DNA from: Plenodomus lindquistii
Taxonomy: Eukaryota > Ascomycota > Dothideomycetes > Pleosporales > Leptosphaeriaceae
Reading direction: 5' to 3'
Length of the DNA: 64,000 nucleotides
NCBI GenBank assembly: GCA_025504975.1
Contig: JANUWI010000003.1
Span: forward strand, 2,480,001-2,544,000
Shown here: positions 47,264 through 58,833 of the stretch, piece after piece
Layout: every line of letters begins with the position of its first letter
Numbering within the stretch: position 1 is the stretch's first letter
Position numbers and translations under genes: made by a program
Notes under the pieces: generated by a model
The model's database searches: none
The model's input: the letters and a program-made list of their open reading frames with translations, nothing else
What the model was told of the DNA's origin: nothing

Positions 47264-48915
47264 TGTCGCAATCTCTAGCCGTTGCCTGGGAGCAAAGTCT
47301 TAAGAATATCGTAGGCGGACAGTAGCAGCATTGTGTTCGGTACACGTAGTAATCTCATGAAGTTACCCGAGTAAGTCGTACCGAGTCGCTCCAGACGATT
47401 TCCCAAAATGGTTAGCACGGCGGGGTCGTAGTGAACCATACATAGTAACTCCTCACTATAAGCATCAGTGTTGTAATCCAAGCTTCCTTGCTAAACAAAA
47501 CTACAACGACAATCTCGCCATCAAGCCGAAATACGTACACGTGCTTTTTGAATGACTGGATACCGCTAGAGACGTTCGCTTACTTACTGCTTGGCTCAAA
47601 GAACTGCACTAGGATATGGAGCTGCTGCGTGCATACCAATGTAATCACCACGCTACCTTAATGAGGCTGGGTCAGTCATAACAGATATACAGTTTCAATA
47701 CAGGCGGGTATCCCTCCATTCCTGGAGACACAACACAACGGTCTGAGTAAGCCGAAATGTCTCTGTTGGGCCCAGCATAGGGGACCTCCGGGTAAATATG
47801 CAAGTAAGCCGCATGCTTATGGCTGAAGTGGCAGTCCACGCTGACGTATATGCCAAAACATCTCGATTCCGAAATTTTGTGTGATCGTGATTACTGAAAG
47901 ATTGGGAGTAGGTGTAGCTCGTTATGTGCCATTTGGTGGAGGTAAGAGATCGTGGTGGCCTGGTGCAGCGCGACGGCCACTCCTGTGTTTAGACGATGTT
48001 ACAGTCAGCCTTCAATCTACAATAAAGTAGTTCATAACCTGGGTATTTGCTTTGAAGATCATGGAGTGTACGAATACCCAGCCAATCATCGATCATCCAT
48101 GACAAGCGAGCTAGGAGTGCATGTCAGAGCGACAGGCGTATTGTCCACGAAGAGCCTCAAGATCGCAACCCTCCTGTGGTCGCCAAGAACTGATGCAACG
48201 AGGGCTTTACTCTCATTCGTACTTGCACTTTGAGTAGCGCCCTCCAAGAGTCGGCATCCACACTCCATCGACCGATGCCGCTCACTAAGATCTTACATGC
48301 ATAGGTCCCACATGTAGGCTCAGAGCCAATCGCTCCATTGAACCGACCCGACAGGCTGTCAGACGCCGTTACAAGGCATCCAACTACAGCTACATGTGCA
48401 CGCCACAATTCCAGTAATCGAATGAGATGTGGTCATAGACGAGGAGGCGTATATTGCTGTGAAAGCCTCGCGAACAAGTCCCTAAGCGGATGGGTACACG
48501 TGGGCTTCTGCCTACCCTAACGCGATACTGGAGCCCCAAGTCATGGCTGACCCACAGAGAAGGCTGCCTTATCAACTGTATGCTCAAAACGTGGACATGA
48601 CGATTGCAGAGCAGAGGACGCGTAATTTGTCACTGCCGCTCACCGATAGCTGGGCCTCTTAAGCGCACTACAACTTTGATCGAGAAGGCCAAAGACTAGA
48701 GACGTTCAAAATTGGACAGAATCGTACTGAGGATATGGATGTGTTGATATGATAGCGACATTCTTCCAGAGAATGCGACATGTAGAGGAGTGGTAATCCT
48801 AGATGCTGAGTAATGGAATCAATGCTGTACCAAAAGATGGTCCCAAACTCCCTTCGCTAACAGAATGATTGGCCATATAATAACCGCAACTTCCTTCGTC
48901 TGTCACCACGACCCA
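47264..48915. other. Gene-poor region, 1.65 kb
   Basis: A 68-codon reverse frame at 47275-47481 (with HYDPAVLTILGNRLERLGTT) is mildly protein-like but starts at TTG and ends 11 bases before the kinase start. Nothing else is supported. Confidence 0.4.
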
Positions 48916-50094
48916 TCAATCCATTGCCGTGAAGAGACAAACTTGCCTCGACATTTGACTCGCCAACAGTATCTCTCGAAACACCTGATCCATGCCGCCT
49001 TTGAAGTGGATTGTGTAGCTGTCGACCTTGCCCTTCCTCCTCTTTTCTCCCCAGACTAGTTTGATCATTTTAGCGTCATCGCATCGTTTGCCTGTCCTGC
49101 TTCCTGGCTTTGCCCAGTCTTTCTGGTACTCGTATAACGTCTCGGGCATGGCATCGTCATGTGGATCTCCTTGTTTCCATACGAAACGTCGTCCGCCGTA
49201 TGTGAATCGTCGTGGTGACCATGGAATTTTCTGCTGGCGATCAGGATACTCCTTAATGGCCTGTGAAAAGGGGCCGCGGAGGTGGATGCAGCGCGATTTG
49301 TACGCTGCATCCTTTGATGAGGAGTTTCCGCGCTGCTTGTCGATGCCTGACAGAAGAATAGATATACAAGGCACTGGGAACTCCGCGACGCGGAAGAACT
49401 CTGCTGCGTTGACCTGACTATCGTCTCTGTGCATCGCTTCGAGCATATATAGGGAGTATTTGTCAGAATAGTCTCGGGCGGAATAGATGTACTTTCGGTA
49501 TCCTGTAGAACCGGGTGGAGTCCACTCTCGTGTGCGGTGGAGATGATACGTCGTTGTGGCCTGAGAAGGGTCGAGTAATGAATGGTAAGGAGTATCGGTA
49601 GAGGGAAGCTCGTCTAAGTCGAAGAGGGGTGTATAAGACGCGGGTGAGTAGGTTGACTGCCAAGTAAGGAGACTTTGTATCTGCAGACGTCAGAAGCCTG
49701 TCTTTTGGACAAATGAAAATAACCATACCGCTGAAAGGCTCTCACTCTCCTCATCCAAATCTCCGTTTGCACCCCATTGATTTGGTGCGGGGACGAAAAC
49801 GCATTCATTGCCTTCTTCATCGATCTGATCACTTCCGCTTTCCAGATGTGGTCTCAAAGCCTTTTGTCGCTCTCTATGTATGGTGATCTGCGTTTTGAGT
49901 ATCCTGACTTGCTCATCTGAGTTATCGTCGGGCGAGATGCTGGCATGTGATCGCTCAATTTCCTGTTCCAGTGCGAGCGCTGCCGCTTCATGTTGCGAGT
50001 ATGATGCGTCGTAGAGCCAAGCATGCTCAGACTCGAAAGCTGAGCTTCGCAACAGCTCAAGCTCCTCCCGGTTGGAATACACAGGCGAACTCAT
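48916..50094 (-). CDS. Unrecognised fungal protein, 376 residues
   Basis: Two exons on the reverse strand: 50094-49729 and 49680-48916, joined by a short GTATGG...GCAG intron. The splice keeps one frame from ATG to stop. The N-terminal part (REELELLRSSAFESEHAWLY, then two helices with EAAALALEQEIERSH and RILKTQITIHRERQKALRP) looks like a coiled coil. The C-terminal 200 residues are mixed alpha/beta with many aromatics: GSTGYRKYIYSARDYSDKYS, RFTYGGRRFVWKQGDP and DAKMIKLVWGEKR. No signal peptide, membrane segment or known catalytic motif. I do not recognise the family. Confidence 0.7.
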
Positions 50095-52103
50095 GGTGGG
50101 CTTTGTAAGGTCAACTGAGATCCAAGGCGAGTGCGTGGAGTGAAAGGGTAGAGAGTCACCAGGAACTACCAAACGGCGGAAACGGCAAGTTTTAGAGGTG
50201 ACCACGTTAGAGGGAAGGAATAGTGCGCTGTAGGAATGAGGGACAGCGGGCTGAGAAGTGTATGTAGTAACGAACCACTGGGTTGGTACCAGCTGATGAA
50301 CCGCTATGAGGAAGGACCCGTGGCTAGGGCACGCAGAATCCCCGTCGTGCCCGCAGCCCTGTCATACCAACGTTTGCTTCGTGCTGCATGTAAGGCACAG
50401 GGGTCAAGTGCGGTGAAGACATGGGGTTGCAGCTGAGGTGCTAGCCGGTTGCGGCGTTGCGTAGATTGCAAAGTCAAAAAGTAAGCGTTGAGACGGATGC
50501 GGAGGATTCCACAGCAATTTGCTACGATGATCGTAGGCGATGCGATTTTCGGGCGAGGCGATGCCCGAGTTCTGCTCTGCCGGATCCGAGCTGTTGGCGG
50601 TTGTTGATGGTATGCACGCACGCTTCTTTTGGTGATAGCTTATAGCATTCCGCCCTTCCTTCGCGCTCGATGGCTGCATGAGCGGGGGACCCAGAGTGTG
50701 AGACCACGCCTTTCTGCATTTAAATTTGCACATGACAAGTCTCACCCTCCTTACAGTAGCAGAGCAGGGCGCTTACGCAGTCATCGGACTCCGAACAGGC
50801 GGTCTGCTCAACCTCGCCCAGTCACGACGCCTGCAACCTGCAGTGTTGCGCACCGCTCTCGCCGTATTGATCAGTCAAGCTTCTTCGAGAAGGTGTCAAA
50901 ATCTTCGACGCGCCCGGTTGCTACCCCTGCGCAGGAGCCAATATGGCGGCGTCGTAGTGGTAACGCTGAAAGGCGCGTCTACGACGGGCGTGGAAGTGCA
51001 TATTGAGCTAGTGGCTTGTACTTCATAATACACTGCTGCTATGTACCCCACACGCGTATTCGGTTGACGCGGCGCCTCCGGATCCTCAGGTTCGGATGTG
51101 CGAAGGGCAGAGGGTGCCCTGCATCTGTCGACATGTGCTTATGTTGGTGCTGTCATTGTGCTGATGTCTCTTTAACCTTGGTTTGCTGACATTTCGTAGG
51201 GCTGGGCCGAAACTGGATCGGATCGACTTCCGTCTACGGGTACCTGGTGGATACCACGTGCAATGATGGCGGGAGCAAGCCATCGACTTAGGGGAGATGA
51301 GTGTTCCAGAGTGGGATCTCGTCCACCACATCTCAAATGACTCAAGGCCGTGGATCAGCATCTGCAGGTATTAAGGGGTCGCTCAGCGGAATCCTGCGGC
51401 AACAACCAAGCACCTGTTCCAGGTATTCTGTGTCAATTTTTCCAACATGCATCAGCTGGGGAACTGGTCCCCAGGCTAGCTTCCATGTTGTAGAAGTCGG
51501 GAAACTACGATACGGCGTGTAATCGCGCCCAATTTATTGGAATTATTGCGGCGTCTTTCTCACCATGCCGTGTGGCTTTGAGATTCCTAAAGCGATTGGA
51601 CGAGGCTGGTTCCAATATGCCTATACAGGGCCACGCAGCCATTGTACCTCATTCCTCCGCCTCGCGTTGCTTGTGTCACCCACACCGCTGGGATCACTGG
51701 GATGTACCGGCAACGCAGCCACGAGCGCCTGGGACTTCAATCCTTCATATCTCGGGTATTGTGGCGTCAAGGAACTGTGATGCTTCAGTAGCAGCGTTTT
51801 CATGATCCGAATATTAGCGTTAATCATTCGCATACATGTGTTGAGATAGCGCGTGCATGTATGTAAGTCGCCGAACTGTGGAAAGGTGTCACCCCGTCTC
51901 GTGTGCTGTGCCACTTCAAAGACGCTACCCAAGGCTGTATTGGAAGACGATCTTTCTAAGGCACTGGAATGCAAGGTATAGGAAATTTTGTCGGACTACA
52001 CCATTATCTGTTTATGACCGATTGCCTAGTGCGTACTCTGAAGAACACTATGGCCAACAACGCTAGATTCCGCGGCTACACTCATGTGAAGCACATCCAC
52101 TCA
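50095..52103. other. Gene-free region, 2 kb
   Basis: Only short, overlapping, unconvincing frames on both strands. No repeats or RNA genes recognised. Confidence 0.5.
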
Positions 52104-52698
52104 TCAGAAAAGAGGGTCGTTCTCGCTGATTGGAATCAGTTCTCCCTTTCCTTTGAAGACCTCGACAACCTTCGCCTGCTCCGACAACATGAACCGACTG
52201 GTCTGCGTGCCTACTTCTGCTAACTTCCTCCAACGTTTCAGATCCTCTTTATTCCTTTTATCACCGAGAGCTTCTTTTGACCTCTTCCAATGCCCCTCAG
52301 AGAAGGCGATCAGTGTTGTTATCTTCCCGTTGGGTATATCGTACACTATAGATACAATTGATCCCGTCTCTTCAAGCCAATTGATCTGCCATAGCTCGCC
52401 AGGGCGTATGCATTGATAAGTCGCACGTTGGTAGTTGATGCGGCCTGCCATAGGACCACCGTGAATGGCGTACACTACACGGGTGTCGGAGAAGCACCAG
52501 AGTTCATATCGCCATTTCTCGGGGTTACCGTCATTGTCTTGAGCATCGTAGTCATAAACTAGATCGATCATGAGCGTTCTTCACGAACTTTAGTGACGAT
52601 TATATCATACTCAGATGTGTGTCGCGGATGTCTTTGTCAAAGGAAGCATCGAGCTTAGTATTGGTGAGGAAGTCTGGTAGATTGTCGCCAGGTGCCAT
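52104..52698 (-). CDS. Phenolic acid decarboxylase, PadC type
   Basis: Two exons on the reverse strand: 52698-52611 and 52558-52104; 180 residues. Splicing at CTGA|GTATGA...CTAG|TTTATG restores THLIYDYDAQ, the family's first strand. The calycin-fold core follows: EKWRYELWCFSDTRVVYAIH, GGPMAGRINY, ELWQINWLEETGSIVSIVY, and a late IAFSEGHW replacing the usual FFPxW. By alignment with the Bacillus enzyme, the four catalytic residues are all present: Tyr31, Tyr33, Arg69 and Glu92. The reaction is cofactor-free decarboxylation of ferulic, p-coumaric or caffeic acid to the vinylphenol, usually detoxification of plant cell-wall acids. It stands alone in a gene-poor stretch. Bacterial origin by transfer is possible but not shown. 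Confidence 0.85.
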
Positions 52699-53822
52699 GC
52701 TGTAGTTGGTCTCGGCGATAGGTATGTTACTTTGCTAATATATTAAGGCTTACGGGTTCGAAGCAGAGAAGGAAAGATCATGCTATATATACGTAGATGC
52801 AGCTCACCACTAGTAGATGCTACGATGTCATACAGGGACCGCCTTACCCAGGGACGCCCTTACCCAGGGGGTTAGCGTGGACCCGTAAGTAGAGTGGCCT
52901 TTGTCTGATCGTGTCGCGATTGCATGACGCCCCTCGTATCCAGAGCTCCTCTTGTTCGGCGGGGGCTTCGGCACCTGAGCGTCACTCCACCAAGGTTCAT
53001 GGTGCATTCCTAGATAGCCGTCATGTGGGAGTTGATGGAGTAATAGGCGAGCGTATTGTGAGCTTTTTCAAAGTATGATATTTTTGGAAGCTATAAGCTA
53101 TCACGAAGCCATCGCATACCTTGATCTCCACAATCAATAATGGAGAAATACCTCGAGTGGTTCGATGCGCTGCGAACAAACACATACGTCAGGGGTGTGG
53201 CTAGCGCTTCGCTACGGCTGATCCTCGGATCTTGCCGCCTTTTCTTCCGCAAACCTTCAACTTTTCCTAGCTTCAACAACTGCACGCGACACCGTCGCGC
53301 ATGACGCTGCGCCACAGTGTTCGCTATGTCGTCGCCCTATGGTAGCACTGCAAGATTACAATGTAACGATGCATGAGTGTTTGGGTATTCTGCTAAAGGA
53401 TACACACCGGCAGTGCTTCTCGTCCCTGGGTATGTAGCAAGCATTTTCTTTCCGCGCAGATCTTCTGTACACACACGCTCAAAGATGACAAGTACATCGA
53501 CCATTACATCTTTAGGAAGAGCCGGAAAAGGTATGGCTAGCATCGACATATGTTACGCCGTCGCTGCTTATAAACTGGTCTCTGAAGAGCTTCGCTTCTA
53601 CCGCATGATTTATTCCTCTTTCTGAGCTTTGACTAACAATGAGAATATAGAACCGACGCGGCTACCCGTCACGGGCTGACATAAGTCACGAGAAGCGAGC
53701 GATCCTTCTAGTCCGAGCGATGTATAGTCTTCGAAGTGCCACGAGGTTCCGTCCAAGAATAAGTGGAGGCGTAATCACTGCACGCGCGGCGATCTTGAGA
53801 GCAGTCGTGCTCGGGTGATACT
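52699..53822. other. Gene-poor region, 1.1 kb
   Basis: Promoter side of the PadC-type gene. It has a short direct repeat (CCTTACCCAGGG twice near 52843-52870). Frames near 53091-53625 on both strands are not convincing. Confidence 0.5.
52843..52870. repeat. Short tandem direct repeat
   Basis: Two nearly adjacent copies of CCTTACCCAGGG separated by three or four bases, about 150 bp upstream of the PadC-type start codon. Confidence 0.6.
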
Positions 53823-54659
53823 CTACATATGCACCAAGCTCGTGACATTGTCGCAATCAAGCAGAGCGGTCGCGTCCAATTCGAACGTCGACACAGTCAG
53901 TGTCGATTTGTTGTCGTTGAGACTTGCATCTGATTGCTGTAATGCTAGGTGGTCCAAGAGCCAATCGTCCGCAATGGCGTACATTGGCGGAGTACCGCTC
54001 GGCTCGGAACTCGTCGCCCAGGCTTGGGCAATGTTGTTGATTTCGTCTATGCCTCCATTGTCCAGAGCAGGATTGGTCAACATGCCAGACTTTGCATGTG
54101 TGTCTGCAGTCATGGGATCATTGTCGAAGTCGATCCCGTAATCTATCAAATCGTTGAAATCGAATGTGTCGAAGTCCCATCTTGGTAGGTTGTTCTCTGT
54201 TGATGTCGAGGACTTGGGAGTTGCGCTTGAACTACTTTGCCTGCACTGGATCTGCCGTGCGTACTCCTTGGGAGTCACGCCCATCCTATTTTTGAATACC
54301 TTGTGGAAATAACGAGAAGTCAGGCCGACCTTCCTTGCCAGATTATCTAGCCGGAACGTTTTGGAGATGTCTTCTACTGCCGCCTCTTCAATGAGCATAC
54401 ACGCTTTCACAACTACACTTTCCTGTGGATCTTCGAAGCTCATATTGGGTTTGCACCTCTTGCAAGCTCTGAAACCGGCAGCTTCGGCCTCAGCAGCGGT
54501 CGCATGGAACTCCACATTCGCTCGGCGAGCAAGCCTTCCCGGACACGTCGGGCGACAGTAGATATTCGTAGATTTCACCGAATAGATGAATTGATCGTTG
54601 GCACTTGCATCGCGTGTGACTAATGCCCGCCATCGAGCGGCTTCGGTCGCGAATGCCAT
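53823..54659 (-). CDS. Ada-like zinc-binding / AraC-HTH protein (no methyltransferase domain)
   Basis: Single exon, 278 residues from the ATG at 54659; the open frame upstream starts only at TTG. The Ada metal-binding domain is at 1-75, with STNIYCRPTCPGR and FRACKRCKP supplying four zinc ligands (Cys35, Cys39, Cys66, Cys69). An AraC-type helix-turn-helix follows at about 95-145 (LARKVGLTSRYFHKVFKNR, GVTPKEYARQIQ). In bacterial Ada, the first Cys takes a methyl group from phosphotriesters and switches the protein to an activator of alkylation repair. The C-terminal 130 residues are acidic (DFDTFDFNDLIDYGIDFD) and resemble an activation domain. No O6-methyltransferase domain is present. Divergent from a MutL gene. 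Confidence 0.87.
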   Translation of the reverse strand: MAFATEAARWRALVTRDASANDQFIYSVKSTNIYCRPTCPGRLARRANVEFHATAAEAEAAGFRACKRCKPNMSFEDPQESVVVKACMLIEEAAVEDISKTFRLDNLARKVGLTSRYFHKVFKNRMGVTPKEYARQIQCRQSSSSATPKSSTSTENNLPRWDFDTFDFNDLIDYGIDFDNDPMTADTHAKSGMLTNPALDNGGIDEINNIAQAWATSSEPSGTPPMYAIADDWLLDHLALQQSDASLNDNKSTLTVSTFELDATALLDCDNVTSLVHM

Positions 54660-55310
54660 GCTTCCCGGTGGAATATAGCTGGCCAAGTCAGCATCAAAGT
54701 CAAGACATGGACAAGGTTGCGGAAAAGGTACCCCTTGCAGTCTTCACAGTAGCGAATGCGCCTCGAAGAGAATATCTGGCGATCCTAAGAGTCCGAAAAT
54801 TGAGTTCGGACTAGAGTCTGGCGTATGACACTGGATAATCTTTTGCTTTTAGGGAAGCAATGTCAGAAATCAACAGACGGTCCTGTGAGCTGTACTTGAG
54901 AGAAGCATATAGGAATACTGATGGGATCAAGATGATTGCAGTTACGAGAAAAGGTCTTGGTCTCCTCGCTAGCCCTCTGATTGGCCACTTTGAAAACACG
55001 CAAATGACGTGGGGCGTCCTTCCACCCACGTCTGTACCTTCTCACGACATCAAAGTCACGAGAGTTGTAACCGAAAACGTGCAGATTCAGCTTTGAAAGT
55101 GAGCACTGTTCATCTGCCCATTTGTTGAGGTTCGCGCACGTGAGACCGTGGACGCGTCGTGATGGCTCTTTCCAACTCGACCCCTGTACATGCCCTTGGC
55201 TGGCAGGTACGATGGAGGACCGCGTCTTCGATCTGGCGTCAGCAAACATCGCTCCTCCAAGATTCTTTTACCATGCCAATCGCTGTGGCAGCACACCCTT
55301 TGCGCCTTTC
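54660..55310. promoter_or_regulatory. Shared divergent promoter of two DNA-repair genes
   Basis: 651 bp separate the Ada-like and MutL start codons. The open frame of the MutL gene extends about 190 bp into it without a better start. No specific operator was identified. Confidence 0.45.
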
Positions 55311-58300
55311 ATGATGTCAGAGGGTTCAACGGCCTCTTTACCCGGCATCGCGGCACTGCCACCTACCACAGCACGTCAGATAGGATCAGGTCAAGTTCTC
55401 GTTGACCCAAGCTCGGTTGTGAAAGAATTGATTGACAACGCTCTTGACGCCAGAGCGAAGAGCATCTTCGTCGACATGAGCAGTAACACTATCGATACCA
55501 TTCAGGTGAAGGACGACGGCCACGGCATACCGGCAGAAGACCGGCCTTTGGTATGCCGTAGATACTGTACCAGTAAGATCCGTGACCTTCAGGATCTGAA
55601 AGAAGTAGGCGGTAAGTGGCTCGGCTTCCGTGGCGAAGCACTTTCGAGCATGGCCGAGATGAGCAGTTCGCTCTCGGTCACTACGCGGGTAGAGGGTGAA
55701 GTTGTCGCTGTCAAGCTGAACTATCAACGTAACGGTGAGCTTGACAAGTAGGTTTGATCTCTTCAGTTCTATCACTTGTTCTTTTCATTTATACACAAGC
55801 AGGATTGAGCGCGAATCACACCCTGTGGGAACAACTGTCAAAATCACCGGCTTTTTCGAGCATACACCAGTTCGCAAGCAAAGTGCAATAAAGCAATCTT
55901 CGAAGTGGCTGACAAAGGCACGGCGCCTGCTGCAAGCCTATGCATTCGCAAGACCAGCCGTTCGCTTCAGACTTCGCGTCCTGAAGGCCAAGAATAACAA
56001 GGGTGACTTCATTTACGCTCCAGGTTCGAACGCGAGCATCGAGGATGCCGTTCTCAAGGTCATTGGAAAGGAATGTGCCCTTCAGTGTGACTGGACAGTC
56101 CTGGAAGCGGACGGGTTCAACATGCATGCCTTTCTGCCAAAGCCCACTGCGACCGGCTCGAGAATTTCGAGTCATGGCGCCTTCATTTCCATCGATGCGC
56201 GCCCTGTATCTAGTCTACGCGGAACTGTCAAACAAATGGTGGCAGCCTTCAAAGGCAGACTCCGCAAAATGAGCCTTTCGTTGGCTGGCGTCAAAGATCC
56301 GTTCATCTGCGTTAACGTGGTGTGTCCAGCCAACAGCTACGACCCAAACATCGAGCCAGCCAAAGACGACCTCATGTTCGAAAACAGCGAGGTCGTTCTC
56401 AATGTCTTTAACCAGCTACTGAACGCATATTATCCAGAGACTGCGATGATCGTAGAAGGCGACGAACCGCCTACCTCTGCCCAACAGCCTCAGTCAATTC
56501 CTGCTGGAGCTACACCCGATCGGACCCATCCAACCACACGACGTCAGGACGATGACGCCAACCAACTCGAGCTCGCACCTCCAGCGGACCTCCAAGAACA
56601 GGCGCACTGGCGACCTAGCATGTACGGTATAGATGAAGATGATTTGCAGTTCATACAGGATGAGCAGAATCCGATAATTGAAGAAGAAGAAGAAGAAGAA
56701 GGTCGACGAGATGTACAGGTATCCAACCCTTGGACGATTGCCCGGATGAATGCCGCAGTCAAGCCTAGGAAATCATCAGTTGTCAATCAATTGCCGAGCC
56801 CTGCGAAGAGTCAGCATGATGAAACGCCTCGGGGCTTATCAAGTGTGGTCATTACACCTCGTCGTGGCCTGCCCAACAACCCCCTGACCCCACAGAGCTC
56901 GTCGAAGGTGAACACTTCGGTACAGCTGGACGATGAGTTACAGGGAACCGTAGTACACGTCATTCCGCAATCACCCGGTAGGAAATCACATGGCGACGAG
57001 ATTGTGAAAGAAAGCAGTACCCAGCGATACGAGACTTCACGGGCAAATCCTTCAGATAATGACGAATCGACTCGGTCTAGTGGGCTCAATGTGGTGACCC
57101 TTAATCAGCCGAGATTAGGAGATGCCAACATCACCAATACTGCTCGAGCCATACAGTTTCCAACATCCTCTGCTCCACATCAGAACCAACGGAGACATCA
57201 TGTGTCATACGTCAACAAGCCCTTCACCTCTCCTATTCCTGCTCCCGAAATCAACGAAACCTGGTTTGGACAGCCAATGCGAGGAGCTCGCAGCCAGTCC
57301 ATTTCTCGTCAGAAGAAGCGTTCAAAGGTTCAGGAATTTCCCCTATTTCCCAAGGAAACACATCTAGGGCCACGACAACCTGTACTCAATGCGGCTGACC
57401 GCATCATGGATAGCAGACTCTACCCTGAAGGCAACACCGATATCCGTGACTTTTTCGGACGTGGTGGTGGCCCTCGACGTGGAAATGTACCATCTGAGTC
57501 GTTCACACCCGTCAACTTCACGTCGCACGGTAACACCTGGGAGGCTGATGAAGGACCTCACGACATTGGAGAACAACTCCGAGCCTACGCCGAGCGAGCA
57601 AGTCCTACACGGGCATCTTCCGCAGGTGCAACTTCAATGTTGTTAGATGCAAGAGACCACCAAGTTAACCAACAATCTCTCCCTGCTATGCGGCCCTCCT
57701 CCATGGGAAGCGAATGGCAGCCTAGACCATTGCCCATGCCTGCGCATCCCCCTATCGCTCCAGGTCGGCGCCCCAACGAAAAGCAATCAAAGATATCCCA
57801 AGAAATGGAAAACCACTTCAAAGCCATCGAGGCGCGTGAAGGACCTCAGCCCGACCGCCAGCCTCTATCAACTCGCCGAACCCTCTCACGCGTGCCACCG
57901 CCCCACGAGAAGCCAAAGAAGCCTACACGACTTCGCCGCCGCACCACAGACTGTCTCCAGCGTACCAAATCTTCCAGACTCCCACTTGAGCGCGTCCCTC
58001 ACGGATTCCACATCCAGAACCTCGTGCTCCCGCTCCAAACCAGCGTCACGGCTATTGTCCAAAGCTCGCGGAAACTCGACATGCGTCTGAACAGTCTAGA
58101 ATGGGGATACCCCACCGAAGACGCCTTTGATGTCTTTGCTGAGCCAGTGTCAGCCAGTAGATCTACAGACTGGACCGTGACACTGGAGGGCGTGCTACAT
58201 GCGCTGTTTGGCCGGGTGCGTGATGTAGACACGGTGTGTTTATTACACCAAGGTGTGCAGAGGGGATTCGACGCTTTGAGAGATGTGCACCGAGATGAAG

Positions 58301-58569
58301 TACCGAGTGTTACGTATAATCGTCTCCTGGGTCCTGCAATGGGCCGTGGCGTCGAGAAGGGAGGCTTGAACATCGACGATGATGGCGAGACGGATGGGCG
58401 GGTAAAGGATGGAAGGAATGAGATGGAGACTTTTGACATGTCGCAGTATGTCGATCTCGATGCTGAGTCTCCAATGCAAGCAGTGGAGAGGGCTATGTCG
58501 GAGGGTCGGAACAAGTCAGAGGACGAATTTACGGATGAGATTGACGACGATATGTTGCTTGATCTCTAG
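55311..58569 (+). CDS. MutL-family mismatch repair protein (Mlh2/PMS1-like)
   Basis: Two exons: 55311-55747 and 55803-58569; 1067 residues. In-frame ATGs at 55212, 55311 and 55314 are possible; I chose 55311, just before the conserved SLPGIAALPPTTARQIGSGQ. GHKL ATPase motifs are clear: VVKELIDNALDARA, VKDDGHGIP and GKWLGFRGEALSS. The S5-fold domain has SHPVGTTVKITGFF and TPVRKQSAIK. The middle 500 residues are disordered, with a (GAA)n-coded Glu run near 56681-56700. The C-terminus lacks the DQHAxxE endonuclease motif, so it resembles Mlh2/human PMS1 accessory MutL rather than the nicking PMS2/Mlh3 type. It should act in the nucleus with an Mlh1 partner. Confidence 0.88.
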
Positions 58570-58833
58570 ACTCGGCAATGACAGGTGAAGCGTGGGTGGC
58601 GATACGACGGGTACAAACTTCACGATAATCGGAGTATGTGGTGGCAGAATGTAAGGATCAAATGTGGTCTTTGAGAAGTGTGGAGCTGTATCTACAGTAT
58701 TTTCATCTATTGAACACTGCCATCACACAGAGTGGCCTCCGGGGTATATCCAATCCCTTAAGTAAACACTCTTACCTAGAAGCATCACCATATCCAACGT
58801 GCATTCAAGTCTTGCACCGCGCCATTGCTTCTA

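Noticed and set aside
47275..47481. 68-codon reverse frame just upstream of the APH-like kinase
   Set aside because: No ATG at its start, separated from the kinase by a stop, and not joinable by a clear intron.
56681..56701. (GAA)n tract
   Set aside because: Encodes a Glu run in the disordered linker of the MutL homologue; ordinary for such linkers.
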